The notes under the pieces: generated by a model
Database searches by the model: none
Told to the model about the DNA's origin: nothing
Seen by the model: only the letters and a program-made list of their open reading frames with translations
Shown: piece by piece, positions 45,620-57,883 of the stretch
Layout of the letters: each line of letters begins with the position of its first letter
How positions within the stretch are numbered: the stretch's first letter is position 1
From: Lophius americanus
Lineage: Eukaryota; Chordata; Actinopteri; Lophiiformes; Lophiidae
Direction: 5' to 3'
Length of the DNA stretch: 64,000 bases
Assembly (NCBI GenBank): GCA_037951165.1
Contig: JBBDHG010000015.1
Coordinates: 1-64,000, forward strand
Position numbers and translations under genes: made by a program

Positions 45620-46440
45620 TGATCACATTCTGTAGAAAAGATCAGCAACCAATCGAATACTATAGAAAACACGGTCACTGATAATATGCTGTTAAAAATC
45701 ACAGTAACCAACGAGATACTATATAAAATTACAGTAGCCAAACATGTACAGTGAAATATCACAGTAAATGATTACTTGCTGTAGAAAATCACAGTAACTA
45801 ATAATAAATTATAGAAAATCACGGTTACCAATCACATACTGTAGAAAATCACAGTAACTAATATTAAATTATAGAAAATCCCGGTTACCAATCACATACT
45901 GTAGAAAATCACAGTAACTAATAATAAATTATAGAAAATCAGGGTTACCAATCACATACTGTAGAAAATCACAGTAACTAATAATAAACAATGGAAAATC
46001 ACAGTTACCAATCACATACTGTAGAAAATTACAGTAACTAATAATAAACAATAGAAAATCCCGGTAACTGATAATATAATGGAGAAAATCACAGTAAATT
46101 AATAAATTGTGGATATCCCATCAAGAAAGCAATTACTGTAGAGAATCACAGTAACTAGTTATTAACTGTAGAGAATCACAGTAACTGATAATATAACGCT
46201 GGTTTAATAAATAAATTCCGGTGCTGTATAAAAAATAACATTACAAAATAAAAGTTATCAATAATATAGTATAGAGAATTAGTAAATGATCACATGCTGT
46301 ATAAATTACAGTAGGTGGTGATACACTGTAAAAAAAAATACAGTAAATTATCACCTCCTTTAGTGAATTACAGTAAATGATCACACATTGTATGGAATCC
46401 CAGTAACTAATAATGTGTTTTAGAACTGCAATGGCTGTCT
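45620..46440. repeat. 60-bp minisatellite built of two 30-bp halves
   Basis: Between 45,770 and 46,070 units are exactly 60 bp: TACTGTAGAAAATCACAGTA then ACTAATAATAAATTATAGAA then AATCACGGTTACCAATCACA. Each half contains TAGAAAATCACAGTAA or a variant. The outer parts are more diverged. Confidence 0.95.
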
Positions 46441-47470
46441 GCTAGGCCAGAGCTATCACTTGATTACTGTCATTTTCACGGTAAGGTTTTGCAGCGTATA
46501 TTGACGTTAAAGTGACAATGGTGCGATCTGTGCAGACTCACACTCGTCCAGATTGTAAGACTATACCCTCACTAGCTTTTAAAATCTATCCCATATAGCC
46601 TGAACTGGTCACATGACCTCCTGTGGTGGTACCACTGACTCCTCACACCTCCTGATGTTTGCTTGAATATCTAGGATAAATAACACCATGATTATTCAAT
46701 AGTGAGTCAGTGAACACAAATGTCACAAATCTCTTTTCTCCTTCTGCTGCCAAGTCGCTGTGGGGTTGAATTTGAATTGAAAGCCAGGGGCAAATTTTGT
46801 CTTACGGTCCCAGTAGGAGGATTCAATGTTCATTCAGCTCTCCTGAGTGTGGACCGTTTTTAAATAGCGACCATTAATCCTCATGAATTGGTAATCATCA
46901 CCGGTGTCTCGCCAATGTTCTTCCTCCGAAACACTAATAAAAAAAAAAGAAGGCACAATTCAAAGCTGTCATTCATGACAAGTAGATCAAGGATTTTAAT
47001 TTGGACCCCGTCCAACTCTTGTGTGTCTGCGGTTTACCTTCATCAGCACTTTTGTTTCCTGTCTCATCTCTTTGATTCCTGTAAAAAAAAACTTCACCTG
47101 GGTCCGTGTGTGTGTTCGCATTGAAACCAGAAGAAGTGTAAAACAAATGTAAATGCAGATTCTGAATTCTGAACGTGAAAACATCCATTCAGTTTTGAAC
47201 CCACAGAACTAAGATATGAATATTGAGGAGAATTACTAAGCTCCTCCGATGCCTCTGAGGCTTTGGGAGAAATGTGCTTTATGATGTTTAATCTCGTATC
47301 CAAACATTTTGTCAGCCATTGTGCGTCATTCTAAAAGTTCATCGCAGCATTTTGTCCTTCAGTGGCAAGTTTTTGTGCTGAGAGTCACGAATTGTGCTCG
47401 GTGCTGGAGAGGCTTAGCAATAATTATGCCTCAACTGGCTCCAATACAAATTTCACAGGGAGACGGAGTG
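46441..47470. other. non-coding stretch
   Basis: Overlapping short frames on both strands at 46,888-47,303 have no recognised domain. Confidence 0.35.
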
Positions 47471-47476
47471 GAGAGA

Positions 47477-47522
<46 letters not shown>
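47471..47522. repeat. (GA)n microsatellite
   Basis: GA run with one CA interruption, followed by purine-rich sequence to about 47,660. Confidence 0.93.
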
Positions 47523-47528
<6 letters not shown>

Positions 47529-47822
47529 CAGAAAGTCTGAGACACAGAAATGGATTAAAAAGAGAGAGACAAAGGCCCGAGAGGAAGGCAAGGATTGGAG
47601 AGGGAGCTGGAAATGGAAAGAGAAGTGGAGAAAGAGAGGGAGAATGAGAGGGACTAAGTATGAGAGGCTGAGGGACACCATGCTTGAATATTCTCTCTGA
47701 TCTTTGAGCTGTTGGACCAGAGGCAATGGAATACCCTGCAGAACTCTATTAAAATTCATCCCGCCTCACCAAAGCTCTCCGTTATTATACAAGAGATGCC
47801 ATGCACAGCTAAGCACGCATGA

Positions 47823-48026
<204 letters not shown>

Positions 48027-48260
48027 GGGTTTTTATCATATCGTGGGGACACCTAACTGGGTGCAGCCTGCTGGGATCCACCCTTTCTAAAGGTACTAAA
48101 AATATGATTTTAACTGCTAAAATCATGATAATTTTTTTTGAATGCATAAATCACTTAAAAAATTGATAACTCTCAAATAAATTTCAAACCTGAATTTTTG
48201 AGCCAGATGAGGACACTTCCTGACTTTTTGATCACACAGGGGACCTAACCATGTAATAAC
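48027..48260 (+). repeat. (CA)n-associated dispersed repeat
   Basis: Begins GGGTTTTTATCATATCGTGG GGAC directly after the CA run. The segment near 61,600-61,632 reads in reverse GTTTTTATATCCCGGTGGGG next to another CA run. CA arrays attached to a GTGGGGAC-bearing sequence are common in fish genomes. Confidence 0.55.
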
Positions 48261-48772
48261 CTATTGTAATGCAAACTTTGACACAGAACACCTTTTTTTT
48301 GTGGTTTAAATCAAAAGATCAGCTCCTGATTGAAAATAAAAGACCTTGTAAACATTTGATTATGAATTTGATGAACAAATCAGGCTTAATAACATCTTCA
48401 ACATATCAAAACTGGACAGTAAGATTCTTATTCCACCCAAACCGTGTTACCCTTAACTCCACACCAACCACTTGCACAACATACCACCCACATCTAATAT
48501 TCTTTAAGTAGCAAAGATTTGAGAGAACTTAGTAGTAGTGAGAGTTTCTACTTGTACCTTGTACATTTGAGCTTAATTTGCAAATTATTTTCAACTTAAA
48601 ATCCAGGTTAATAAAATTGAATTGTATGACAAACATCTGCTTCAAAAGAGTACACAAAATCAATTGTTAGTGAATTGGATGATTTTAACAGGAAAATATT
48701 TTCCTGGAGGAATTGAATGTAGAATAAACATGCTATACAAAGCAGATACAAAATTAAATTTTTAAGAAAATA
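48261..48772. other. non-coding stretch
   Basis: AT-rich, no gene recognised. Confidence 0.35.
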
Positions 48773-48778
48773 TTTATT
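48773..48778 (-). terminator. poly(A) signal of the minus-strand zinc-finger-like gene
   Basis: TTTATT on the plus strand is AATAAA on the minus strand, about 225 nt after the stop codon at 49,002-49,004. Confidence 0.5.
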
Positions 48779-49001
48779 TGAAATTAAAAGAGCAGTTGGC
48801 ACAATAGAACAAAACAACCACACAGGGCCCAGTTAGTCTGATATGATTTGAAAAAAAAGTTGAAATTAAATGTTTTAGTGCAAGAAGGAGTACAAAGGAT
48901 GCCAACGAGCAACACATGACTAAAATATTAAACAAAATGTTTGAGAAACATGAACCAACATGTTTTTGCAACATGAACCAACATGTTCGAACTGTGTTGT
49001 G

Positions 49002-49234
49002 TTAACGAGTCTTTTCATAAATTCTTCCTTTACTTTCGCGTTGGATGGCAGTGATACGGTTTTTAACATAAAATTTCACTGCTGTCCAGCCTCTTTTTTT
49101 AAGTGCTTCTGGTGAAGCTTCAATGCAGGCAATGCACTCACTCTTTCCAGGTACTTTACCACATTCAATGAAAGACAGCAGTTTCTTTTCCACCGCATGG
49201 ACCTCATCAGGTGACCATCTCCTGTGTGAGGTTT
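49002..49234 (-). CDS. zinc-finger-like gene, terminal exon 6 (conserved C-terminal module)
   Basis: Acceptor TTTTCTATCTTAG, 77 codons with TAA. It encodes the best-conserved part: RRWSPDEVHAVEK, then FIECGKVPGKSECIACIEAS and WTAVKFYVKNRITAIQR. The CxxC pair and the helical WxxxEVxAVEK start suggest a compact DNA-binding or zinc-binding domain. This module is open and undamaged. Confidence 0.75.
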
Positions 49235-49504
49235 CTAAGATAGAAAAATAAATAAAAAAGGACAAATACAATTAGGAGTGTAGACCAAGTTATTTGAATA
49301 GGATAATATATGAGTGCAGTAATGAGAACGTTGTTTATGAGAAGGAGCCGTTCTTTGTGGGCTGTCCATTATCAGTTTATTCCTCGCTATTAATGGCTCA
49401 TTTCACAGCTCTACTTGTTGGTCTGATTTGCAGTAGTTTCTATTGTTATTAACCATTTACAGAAAAATAATCAGCAGCTTGGAAATCAAATAGATTGGAT
49501 TCTA

Positions 49505-49548
49505 CCTGCTGGCATACAAACCGATTAGCCACAACATTAGAACAAGTT
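49505..49548. mobile_element. Tc1-like terminal repeat scrap
   Basis: CCGATTAGCCACAACATTAG resembles the CGGTTAGCCATAACATTATA terminal repeat of the element at 19,101. Nothing else of the element is recognisable. Confidence 0.4.
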
Positions 49549-50358
49549 CAAATTAGCTGGCACTACTAAATGCAGCTGTACATTTCCCGTGCTACTAAAA
49601 GAGCTACATACAGCAAAGTATATGAACCAGTAAAATTGGATGTTGTGATGGGTCAAGATGTCCCTAGTGATAGTGACTGTATGGATGTTATTTTTTACTT
49701 TTTTTTTTAACTTTGCTTTTTTATTAACACATATACATATAACAATGTAACCGTGTTTATGGTGGACGAATGCATTTCAAGGAAACTAAATGGATCCAAG
49801 GTTGTAGCAAACCAAATATGATATTGTTTCAATAGAATATATCCTATTCTTCAACTAAACAACAGCTTAAGGGGTAAGCCAAACCCCTATGCCAAACATA
49901 AATATGCTCCTGCTGTGCATTACCTCGATGAAAGACAACATTTGACAATACGGAAATTTAAACAAGAATTCAAATCTCTCAAGTTAGCCAATATCTTAAC
50001 AAATGCAGCTGTGTTCACTTAATTGGTATAACTAAAGTGTCCTTTTCAGATAGTTAAGGTGATACTTGGGAGTATGTTCGAGGCTTTGAAATAAAAGTGG
50101 CAGGTTTAGATTTTGTTATGAAATATTAGGAAGGGAGATCAAAGGCAGGGAAGTAAACTCAAATAGCAAAAAGTTAATTTAGCATGTCAAAAACTTGATT
50201 TTGTTTCATCACTGTCTGACTCAGTTTCAACTCTTCTGTTAGTTATTGACAATCCTGCTGAAATTACAACACATGGTATCATTAAGCAATGAATCAACTT
50301 ACTATAAGGCTAAACTAAGAACTAACAATGAACAAGCACAGCGTTTTTTGAAAAATAC

Positions 50359-50421
50359 CTGTCTTAAGGTCTTCACTGTCAGATTCCGTTTCTTTTCTTC
50401 TCTTAGGTGTTGAAGATTCTG
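50359..50421 (-). CDS. zinc-finger-like gene, exon 5
   Basis: 63 nt, acceptor TATTTTTCTTAG, donor ACAG|GTATTT. It encodes ESSTPKRRKETESDSEDLKT, a basic patch then an acidic patch, possibly a nuclear localisation signal (KRRK). Confidence 0.65.
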
Positions 50422-50677
50422 CTAAGAAAAATATAAATTATTTGGTCCTTGAAACATATGAGTTAAAAAAAGGAAAGACTGGAAAAGGTAGCATCTACTT
50501 AGTTTATGGCATACCAATTGGTGCAGAGAGATCACTAAGCACATCACCGGTTACCAGCATTCTTTTTGAGGAACCTTTGAAAAAGGAAATAAAAGGTAAG
50601 AAATTTGTCAGACAACATTCGGCATAATCAAGCATACTTTATTGGAGGCCTAAAAACAGTTATTTTATGATACTTGC

Positions 50678-50764
50678 CTGATGATAAAGAGCGCAGAGAA
50701 GACTCCCTGTTACCCTCGGTGTCTGACAAATCACTGCCCACAAGCAAATCGTCTGGCACTTCCT
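50678..50764 (-). CDS. zinc-finger-like gene, exon 4
   Basis: 87 nt, acceptor TTGCTTTTCAG, encoding the acidic EVPDDLLVGSDLSDTEG. The donor is CAG|GCAAGT, a GC-AG intron with an otherwise perfect consensus. Confidence 0.65.
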
Positions 50765-51145
50765 CTGAAAAGCAATAGTAACATTTATGTACATATGAAT
50801 GCATGCATATATGTACACATTATATGCATACACATTTCATTCTAAAACGAAGCAATCCAGATGAGAACGTCGTAGAATAAAAAAAAGTTTTTAAAGATTT
50901 CCTTCGAGAGCAGTAAATATAAGTTTGCGATTCTTCTTTGGCACAGAAGGTCCTGGTAAAATAATCAATCATGAATTTATCAATGAACAAATTGACTTAA
51001 TGACTGATGGTATAAAATCCGTGAAAATGGCAGTCGTAGATACCAAACACACATCTAAAATATTAATGCAAACTGACTTTGAATCAATGTTAAATTGATC
51101 AAATAGATTCTCCAAAATAATTTAAACCAATGTGTACTAACATAC

Positions 51146-51799
51146 TATTCTGCTCTGAAATATCTGTTTGGTGTCAAATTTTAGACATGTGCCTCCACAA
51201 TGTCTTTCTCTTGAGCAATGCCTCACAGTTGATGCAGTACATATAGTCATTTGGATTGGCAGATGTTGCAGCTTGCTGACTGAGGATGAGTGTTCCACTA
51301 CCGGTCCTAAACACATTACTATTGTGTGCACGGTTGCCTTTGTTTCGAATAATATCGAGATGCAATTTTCGCTCCTTTGACTTCAAAGGGAATGCCACTG
51401 CTTTGGATACAGCCATTTCTTGGTTGTGTTTACAAATTAAATGTCTTGCCATTTTATGGCAATGTGTTTGACATTACAGACAGCAGTGTTTTTTATCATA
51501 CCCCTACCTCTATCTTCTGTCCTCTTCAGTTTCATGACAGACATCTCACTCCGATTACTGTCCGAGTTTTCACTGCTACCGTCTTTAGAAGAAGTAGTGG
51601 GCAGTGTCTTTTTTCCGTAATTCCTCTGACACTTTTTTTGTTTCCACTGTGGCATTTTTCTTCGGCTTCTTAGATCATCATCCTCCGAAGTTTCATTAAT
51701 TGACTCCTTAGATGTTCTATATTCCTTATCGCTGCTTGTTCTGCTGGTAGTGGAGGTCTCAGAGAGTTTGGAGGGTGATTCCAAATATTCTGTAGTGAG
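51146..51799 (-). CDS. zinc-finger-like gene, exon 3 (frameshift and TGA)
   Basis: The chosen acceptor AACTTGATTCCCAG gives phase 0; another AG at 51,829 would be out of phase with exon 2. The Ser/Thr-rich first half (to about 51,520) is followed by VCNVKHIAIK. The frame must then shift by one to continue MARHLICKHNQEM and the conserved KSKERKLHLD and YCINCEALLKRKTLWRHM blocks. TGA replaces the expected last Cys of the second CxxC...H finger. The donor A|GTATGT leaves phase 1. Confidence 0.65.
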
Positions 51800-51829
51800 C
51801 TGGGAATCAAGTTTATAACAAAAATTATC

Positions 51830-54029
51830 TACAAGGAAAAAATAGACATTTAAATCCCCAAATGTATTGAAAATCTATTAAAACCCAAGGAAAACAAATC
51901 TGTTATTCAACGTTTGTAGATTAAATATAGTACCGCAGTAGTACAGGAATGTAAAAGTGGTCTAGGAGCAATAGTTCTCGTACAAAAGTGTTATTGTAGC
52001 AAAAGTATTTAGGAGGCAAATGAAATCTACAGGCGGCAAAATATATTGACGTCAGATTACAATGTTCAGTATCTGCATTAAACTTTTTACTTCCAAGTGT
52101 ACTATCTGCTTTTTTTGCCCTTTGTTGGTATCCCATTATGTGCGCAAATAATATTTGCACAGTATGTGCCATGTCCAATATGCTGCATTTTTGTTACCAA
52201 ATACAAAAATTAAATGTCAAATCACATTGTTCAAATTTTGTATTGAAATATGCACAATTAATTGCTTATGCAGGAGTCTCATTCAGAGTCTCTATGTCTC
52301 CCATCCCCACAATGATACAACCCCATGTGTGCTTATGCTTCTTCACCGTTTTTTTTAATTATTAGAACCAGTAGTGAACTCTACTTTATTTTTATATTTT
52401 GCTGATATATATCAGTGTTTCCGACAGAATTTAGAACCTCTGACATTCTAGGGGGATCAGGGGGTTGCTCCCAATGAAGAAATGTTTGTATCTTTCAAAG
52501 TTAATTGCATCAGTCTGGTGCAGAATTAAGAGACTAAAAGCTACGATTATCTTTTTTTTATTCTAGTAAACAATCTAATCTAATCACAAACACATTGAAT
52601 TGATAGGAATATTGAGATGACAAAATTTCCCACTCAAAATCCATGATAAATTAAATTACACGTAGTTCAAAATGGCTAAATAATAATGATAATAATAAAT
52701 AATAATAGACAGGAGTAGGGTAAACATTTGAGCAATCCAAAAATTAAGCAAAGTGGGTTACCTATATTTGACCGGCTTATCGTTTAGAAAATAAAAAATA
52801 AGGAGGACTTTGCAGGATTAAGCAAATTAATATGGGTAATATCTTTTAGCATAAATATTTTAGCACATTTCGCTGTCTAATATTGATTTGACATTACCAT
52901 GAAAACATCTACAAACTGCCCCTTCAAAATCTTTAATTCAGGTTTCTTGCCAAAAACTCCATTTTATAAGATAACATTTGAACACATCTTGATGAAGTTC
53001 GCCTAAAACTGTTTTTTATTGAATGGACATTGGGACAGTGGGAAAATATATCAAACACTGGCAGTAGCTGCTGGGAAACATTGGTTAATGAAATGAATGT
53101 AGATGCTGAAAACACGGTTGGTTGGTTAGTTGGTTGGTTGTTTCTGCTGTGATTTGGAACAATGGCAGCTTAACGGTCTCTCACACATGCTTGCATTTTA
53201 TAAAACCTAACAGTTCTGCAGACGAGCATATATATAAGGCTCATTAAGGGCTTAGACACTGACAGGTTCCTCTAAAAAAATAACAAATAACAATAAGCAA
53301 TAAATACAGTGATAGAATCTGGATTGGAGCCACTGCTAGGACACTGATTTGACCCCAGGCAATCTTGACATCATTTTGAAAAACATCATTTTGTTGAAAA
53401 TAATAGATAAACACACCTCATACGCCAATTTAATTTAACATTTTTGTATTTAATTGTTTATTTTAGTTGATTTAAATCTTACACGCCTTGAATGTTTTTC
53501 CTTAAGACGAGGGCAAAGCATAATTATTTTCATGAATAAATTGACTATAAAGTTACATTTTTCTTTTTCTAATTATCCAAAAAATCAGTTCGATCTGACG
53601 TTAAAAAAATTGTGATCTGCTTGGAACTGTGAGTTTTGTGATCTGGTGCACATTTACAAATTATGTAGGAGTGTGAAAATAATTCTTCTTTGTTAAAATA
53701 AAATTAATTACAATCTGACAATTTGTTGCACCTGCACCTATACATTGTGAAAATATTACATTTAATATTATTGACTAATCCAATATGCAGATATATTTCT
53801 GACTAACATAAAGGTATTTATTCAGGCAATGCAATTATTGGACATACAACAGACACTAATTTTCATATGTACACATTTCATATTATAGAAACGCATTTGC
53901 AGAATTTTCATTCAATTTAAAGTGAGGAATGTTTCCATAAAAGTTTCTGAAGTTATGGAAAACAATCCACAGAAGTCATGATAAAGTAAAATATTGGAAC
54001 AGGCCTTAATAAATTAATTTAACACTCAC
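51830..54029. other. AT-rich intron between exons 2 and 3 of the minus-strand gene
   Basis: 2.2 kb, very AT-rich. Frames at 51,921-52,178 and 52,138-52,365 have no recognised domain. A short TTGG-rich run lies at 53,117-53,140. Confidence 0.4.
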
Positions 54030-54134
54030 CCCAGTCTTAGAGGCTAAAAACAGCTCTGTTGTAGCTTCTGGTGGTGGACTGGTTTCCCTGCCAAGATTTG
54101 GCCCTCCTGAGGCCTCAACACCAGAGATATTGAT
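54030..54134 (-). CDS. zinc-finger-like gene, candidate exon 2
   Basis: Acceptor TTTGAATTAG, donor GGG|GTGAGT. It has 35 codons in phase 0, open in only one frame: INISGVEASGGPNLGRE to ELFLASKTG. Confidence 0.5.
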
Positions 54135-55714
54135 CTAATTCAAACACATGCATCATATTGAAGTATTCATTTCGCCAAACATTGGATTTATAAATGCTAA
54201 TTTTCCAGAAAACTGCACAACTACACATGTACTTTCTTTACTATAAAAGAATATCATCATATATCATATCATATAATCATCATATAATATTTTTTCACAG
54301 ACCCTGTTATAACGGTGGCCATATCTTTGTTAACAGAAAATCAGAGCCTGGTCATTATTACATCTTAGAACAGAGACTTTTAATCTCAATGAGGATTTTA
54401 CCTGGGTGTCTGATTGGTGGCTGTGTGTTTCATGCGTGTCTTTAGCCTGGTCAGTCGCTCTCTTCCTAAAGGGTTTTTAACAAAAAGCATATCGTATTTA
54501 GGTATCCATGGATCCCCCGGGTTTTCAGGATTAACCAATCACTGCCATTAATCTTGTTACAAACTGGTCAATAAAACTTCCTATTTGCCATTGATTGTCC
54601 ATACGTATAAGCATTTTTCAAATACATCTCTTAATAAATCGGATTTATCATTTCTCTGTTAAAGAGATGATAATCTGATTAGGATGAACTTCATGAAGCT
54701 GTGATCAGTATGTTGTACTGCATGCACTAAACCAGGTTACCAGTGCTGTTTTTTTGTCAGCTGCTTTTTTATTAACATTACACTAACAACTATAAACATT
54801 TTCTAGAAGCAGGTTATTAATTACTAAGAACCAATTCCTAGAGAGAGATCTCCCTACCATCAGGACAGATAACCTGTTTCATAAATGTCAGCATGAGCAG
54901 AAAAACAGACAACAGTGCATGAGGAACTGGTTGAAAGCAAAGGTCTTACAATTACCTTCAGATAAAGTCTAAATGGACACAAAGCAGTGAGGACCTTCTC
55001 AATCATATGTACACTGGGATGGAGCACAGATCCCCTCCTCTCCTCCCCTCTCCTGTCTCACTGCTCTGAAGTGAAACTTAACTAGTGGCTCCGATCTGTC
55101 TGTCACCTTCTCCCTCTCACAGCACCGTCTGCCTACTCCAACACACAGTAAACTATATGTAGATTCTATACTAGTTAACAATGGCTTTATAAAATAAAAC
55201 AGTCATGAACCTTCACATGATCCTCCTCACTCCTTTCCTCTCCTCCTTATGCCACAACTGAGAGAAAGAGACGCTTAACGAGCTGCTCAGCTCCGTCTGC
55301 ATCGGTCTCCCTATCACTACACCTTTACCAGCTACAACACACATTTAACAAAAGCTAGATACTCTGCTTGTTAACACCGGCTTTTAAAAATATAACAAAT
55401 AATTTACCTTCACATGCACATGCTTCCCCCACCCCACACACACATTTCAATATTATTGAAATAAAATAGCTTTAAGCTTTCTAAGTTTGATTAAATAACC
55501 AAAGCCCATACCAATCATTAAAATTGTTGAAATGTCAGTTTAGATTAGTTTAGTTTAGTGCAATTAGCTAGCAGGCTACTCCAACAATCGGCTAATCCAC
55601 ATTAGCATTAGCTAGAAGATAATATATGACACAAGAAATTTCTAGTATTTAGCAGCAAAAATGTGTAACAAATTAAAAGTTACCTATCTAAAACAATTTG
55701 TTTTATGTACTTAC
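54135..55714. other. intron between exons 1 and 2 of the minus-strand gene
   Basis: 1.6 kb, no further exon recognised. A minus-strand frame at 54,999-55,181 looks like chance. Confidence 0.4.
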
Positions 55715-55837
55715 TTTATATCCATGTAAATTTCCTCCTCGTTGACTGCTGCTGTACTTTGTCTGCTGTCTTCTTGAGTTGCCTCCTTCTGTAGCACCTG
55801 CTCTCTGATCCCTGCACTGCAGGGTTGGGAACCCCAT
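55715..55837 (-). CDS. zinc-finger-like gene, candidate exon 1
   Basis: ATG at 55,837-55,835 opens 41 codons (MGFPTLQCRDQRAGATEGG at its start) to a consensus donor AAA|GTAAGT at 55,714. It is also open in a second frame, so the coding status is less certain than for exons 3-6. No TATA box is obvious. Confidence 0.45.
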
Positions 55838-57880
55838 AGTCATGGCATGTGGGGGATGGGCATAGGTAAGTCGGGGACCGCAAAATTCAGGAACTGTGTT
55901 TCTCTGTCACCTTTGGATTCAATTCTCTGCGGCAGTGTAGTTTATTCAAAAAAGTACTGCGTCCCAAAAAAATTATTTTTATATATTTTAATATCACATT
56001 CCCTAAATTATTGTTACATCATGCTGATGTCATCGTACAATTTATAAAATAAAAATATTTTAAAAAAATCATTTATAACTACATATTTTTATAACTCTTG
56101 TTCAGTCTTTCCAAATTTAACTTTTAAGCAAATATGTGTTTTATTCTTTTTAAAGAGGAATGATCCTGCATTAATTTAGTGATATTAAGCTTAAAGCTGT
56201 TGGGTACAATTAGTCAAATATGAAACATATCAAGCTTTTAATATCATATCAGTATTAATTATCACTATTCATTGCACGGTAAGATATTCCTTTATTAATC
56301 TTTCCAATAAAATATCTCAGTGATAACTAGAAATAGCACTCAGAGAGTGCCATACCTCCAACAAAGCTCAACAGTACCAAGGTAAACATTATTATGATCA
56401 CATTCAATTAGATCGCTTGATTTAGCATAATTTCATGGAGATTCCTCCCCTTATTTACGGGTTAATATCAGCCTCTAAATCTACTGACAACTCCAACACA
56501 CTCTCATTATCTCTCAAATACTCTGGAACAAGTCACAAATATGTCTGGAAACCAAACACTGCCGTGAACAATATCTGGAGGTGGAGACAGACAATGCCAA
56601 TAAGCTGGAGGAGACTCCACTTCTTCAACATCCTACTGACATCTCGAAATGTGACTCTTTTTAAAATGTTGAAATGTTACATTATTTTCTGTGTGAATTA
56701 ACCATTATTGGTCTTGGAACAAAGTATTAGCCTCTATTAGCTGACATGGTAAAGGTTTGTGGCTTAATGGACTCCTCATCTTCACCAGCTCAGTTTTGGG
56801 AGGGTGTAAGTGGTTCTTGAGGATGTCCAAGCTTTTTCCTCACGCTGTTTCAGTAACACCTCAAAGTTGTCCAGTCCCACTAAAAACAAAGTTAGCCTCT
56901 TGCTGTTAGGTTAACTCATTACAAACTAAGACTGGTAGAACCTATATAACAGCCTATGACACATATTGAATAAGCTGAGCCTTTTCAGGGAAACAAGATT
57001 GCCCCATCTACTCCCCTGTTGAAGGGTCAGCACTGTCCATCAGTCCAATTTATTGTTTGAGGTGAATTCTTATGGTACTTGCACCATCAATAGGACTCCA
57101 ACTCCCATTTTAAACCAAATAGCACATGCAAATTGTGAATTTTTCTTTGCTTCACCAAAACCTTAATCAGTTAGGCTTCTACAGTTGTTGTGCTTTACAG
57201 TAATTGCAGCTTTAGATCAGTGGGTGAGGAAGAGATACCGTACTTATGCCATCACTCACACAGAGAAAGAAAGACAGCTTAGCACTGGAAGCACAGGGAA
57301 GGAGATAACAGGAAAACAATTTATAATCTGCTGGGACGGCACCACAGCTATAACTTTAACTGTAAGTTGTATGGTTGGAGCACTGCACCCGCAGCCACAT
57401 CCTTTGTTCATCAATAGGTACTAACATGCTCACTACTATACTCAACCAGTGTGTCCGACTGCATATTACCTACAACACACCTAATAAGTATGTGCTGCAT
57501 TCACCTTAATACATATTCAATCAGGGTGACAGCATACTATACTTAAGCCATTGGTCTTCTCTGCATTATATGACATCACAACATTACTGCTCTGCCTAGT
57601 ATGTCCACGTCCCTGATACCATGGAAGGATATTTTTTATCAATACATAAAATCTAAATCAAAATGACCTCTATCCATCAATACAATAATAATCGGGATAA
57701 CTCTAAACAACTTAAGGATTTACATTCGATTGTTTGTAGTTGATTTAAGGAATGACAAAATCCATTAAGATCAATGATGGACTGTTCAATGTTAGAAGCT
57801 AGTTTTGAGAAGCAAAGTAAAAGCAAGTAAGTGAGTACTTAAGTAAGTGAGTAAGTAAGATGGAAAATAAACCTAAAATC
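55838..57880. other. non-coding stretch
   Basis: AT-rich; frames at 56,435-56,701 and 57,185-57,424 have no recognised protein family. An AAGTAAGTGAG repeat lies at about 57,825-57,860. Confidence 0.35.
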
Positions 57881-57883
57881 CGG

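Larger units (their letters stand above)
49002..55837 (-). pseudogene. six-exon zinc-finger-like gene, apparently broken, of a multicopy fish family
   Basis: Minus-strand exons: 55,837-55,715; 54,134-54,030; 51,799-51,146; 50,764-50,678; 50,421-50,359; 49,234-49,002. Phases fit at every junction (0, 0, 1, 1, 1), giving about 420 residues. The N-terminus is low-complexity. Exon 3 has an AIK/MARHLICKH finger-like segment, a conserved FPLKSKERKLHLDIIRNKGN block and a CINC...RHMSKI finger. Exons 4-5 are acidic. Exon 6 carries RRWSPDEVHAVEKKLLSFI and VPGKSECIACIEASPEALKK. I recall uncharacterised fish proteins with these two end modules joined by a tyrosine-recombinase-like core; that core is absent here. 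Exon 3 has a probable 1-bp loss in an A run (about 51,454) and an in-frame TGA (51,171-51,173), so it is probably a pseudogene unless these are assembly errors. Confidence 0.6.

Noticed and set aside
50861..50955. Possible extra exon (PSVPKKNRK...) between exons 3 and 4 of the minus-strand gene
   Set aside because: It has an acceptor-like AG but no donor before its stop, and exons 3 and 4 already join in phase.
51171..51173. Selenocysteine at the TGA in exon 3
   Set aside because: A TGA at a Cys position is a selenoprotein hallmark, but the site is a structural zinc ligand, a nearby frameshift suggests decay, and no SECIS-like element was recognised in the 3' region.
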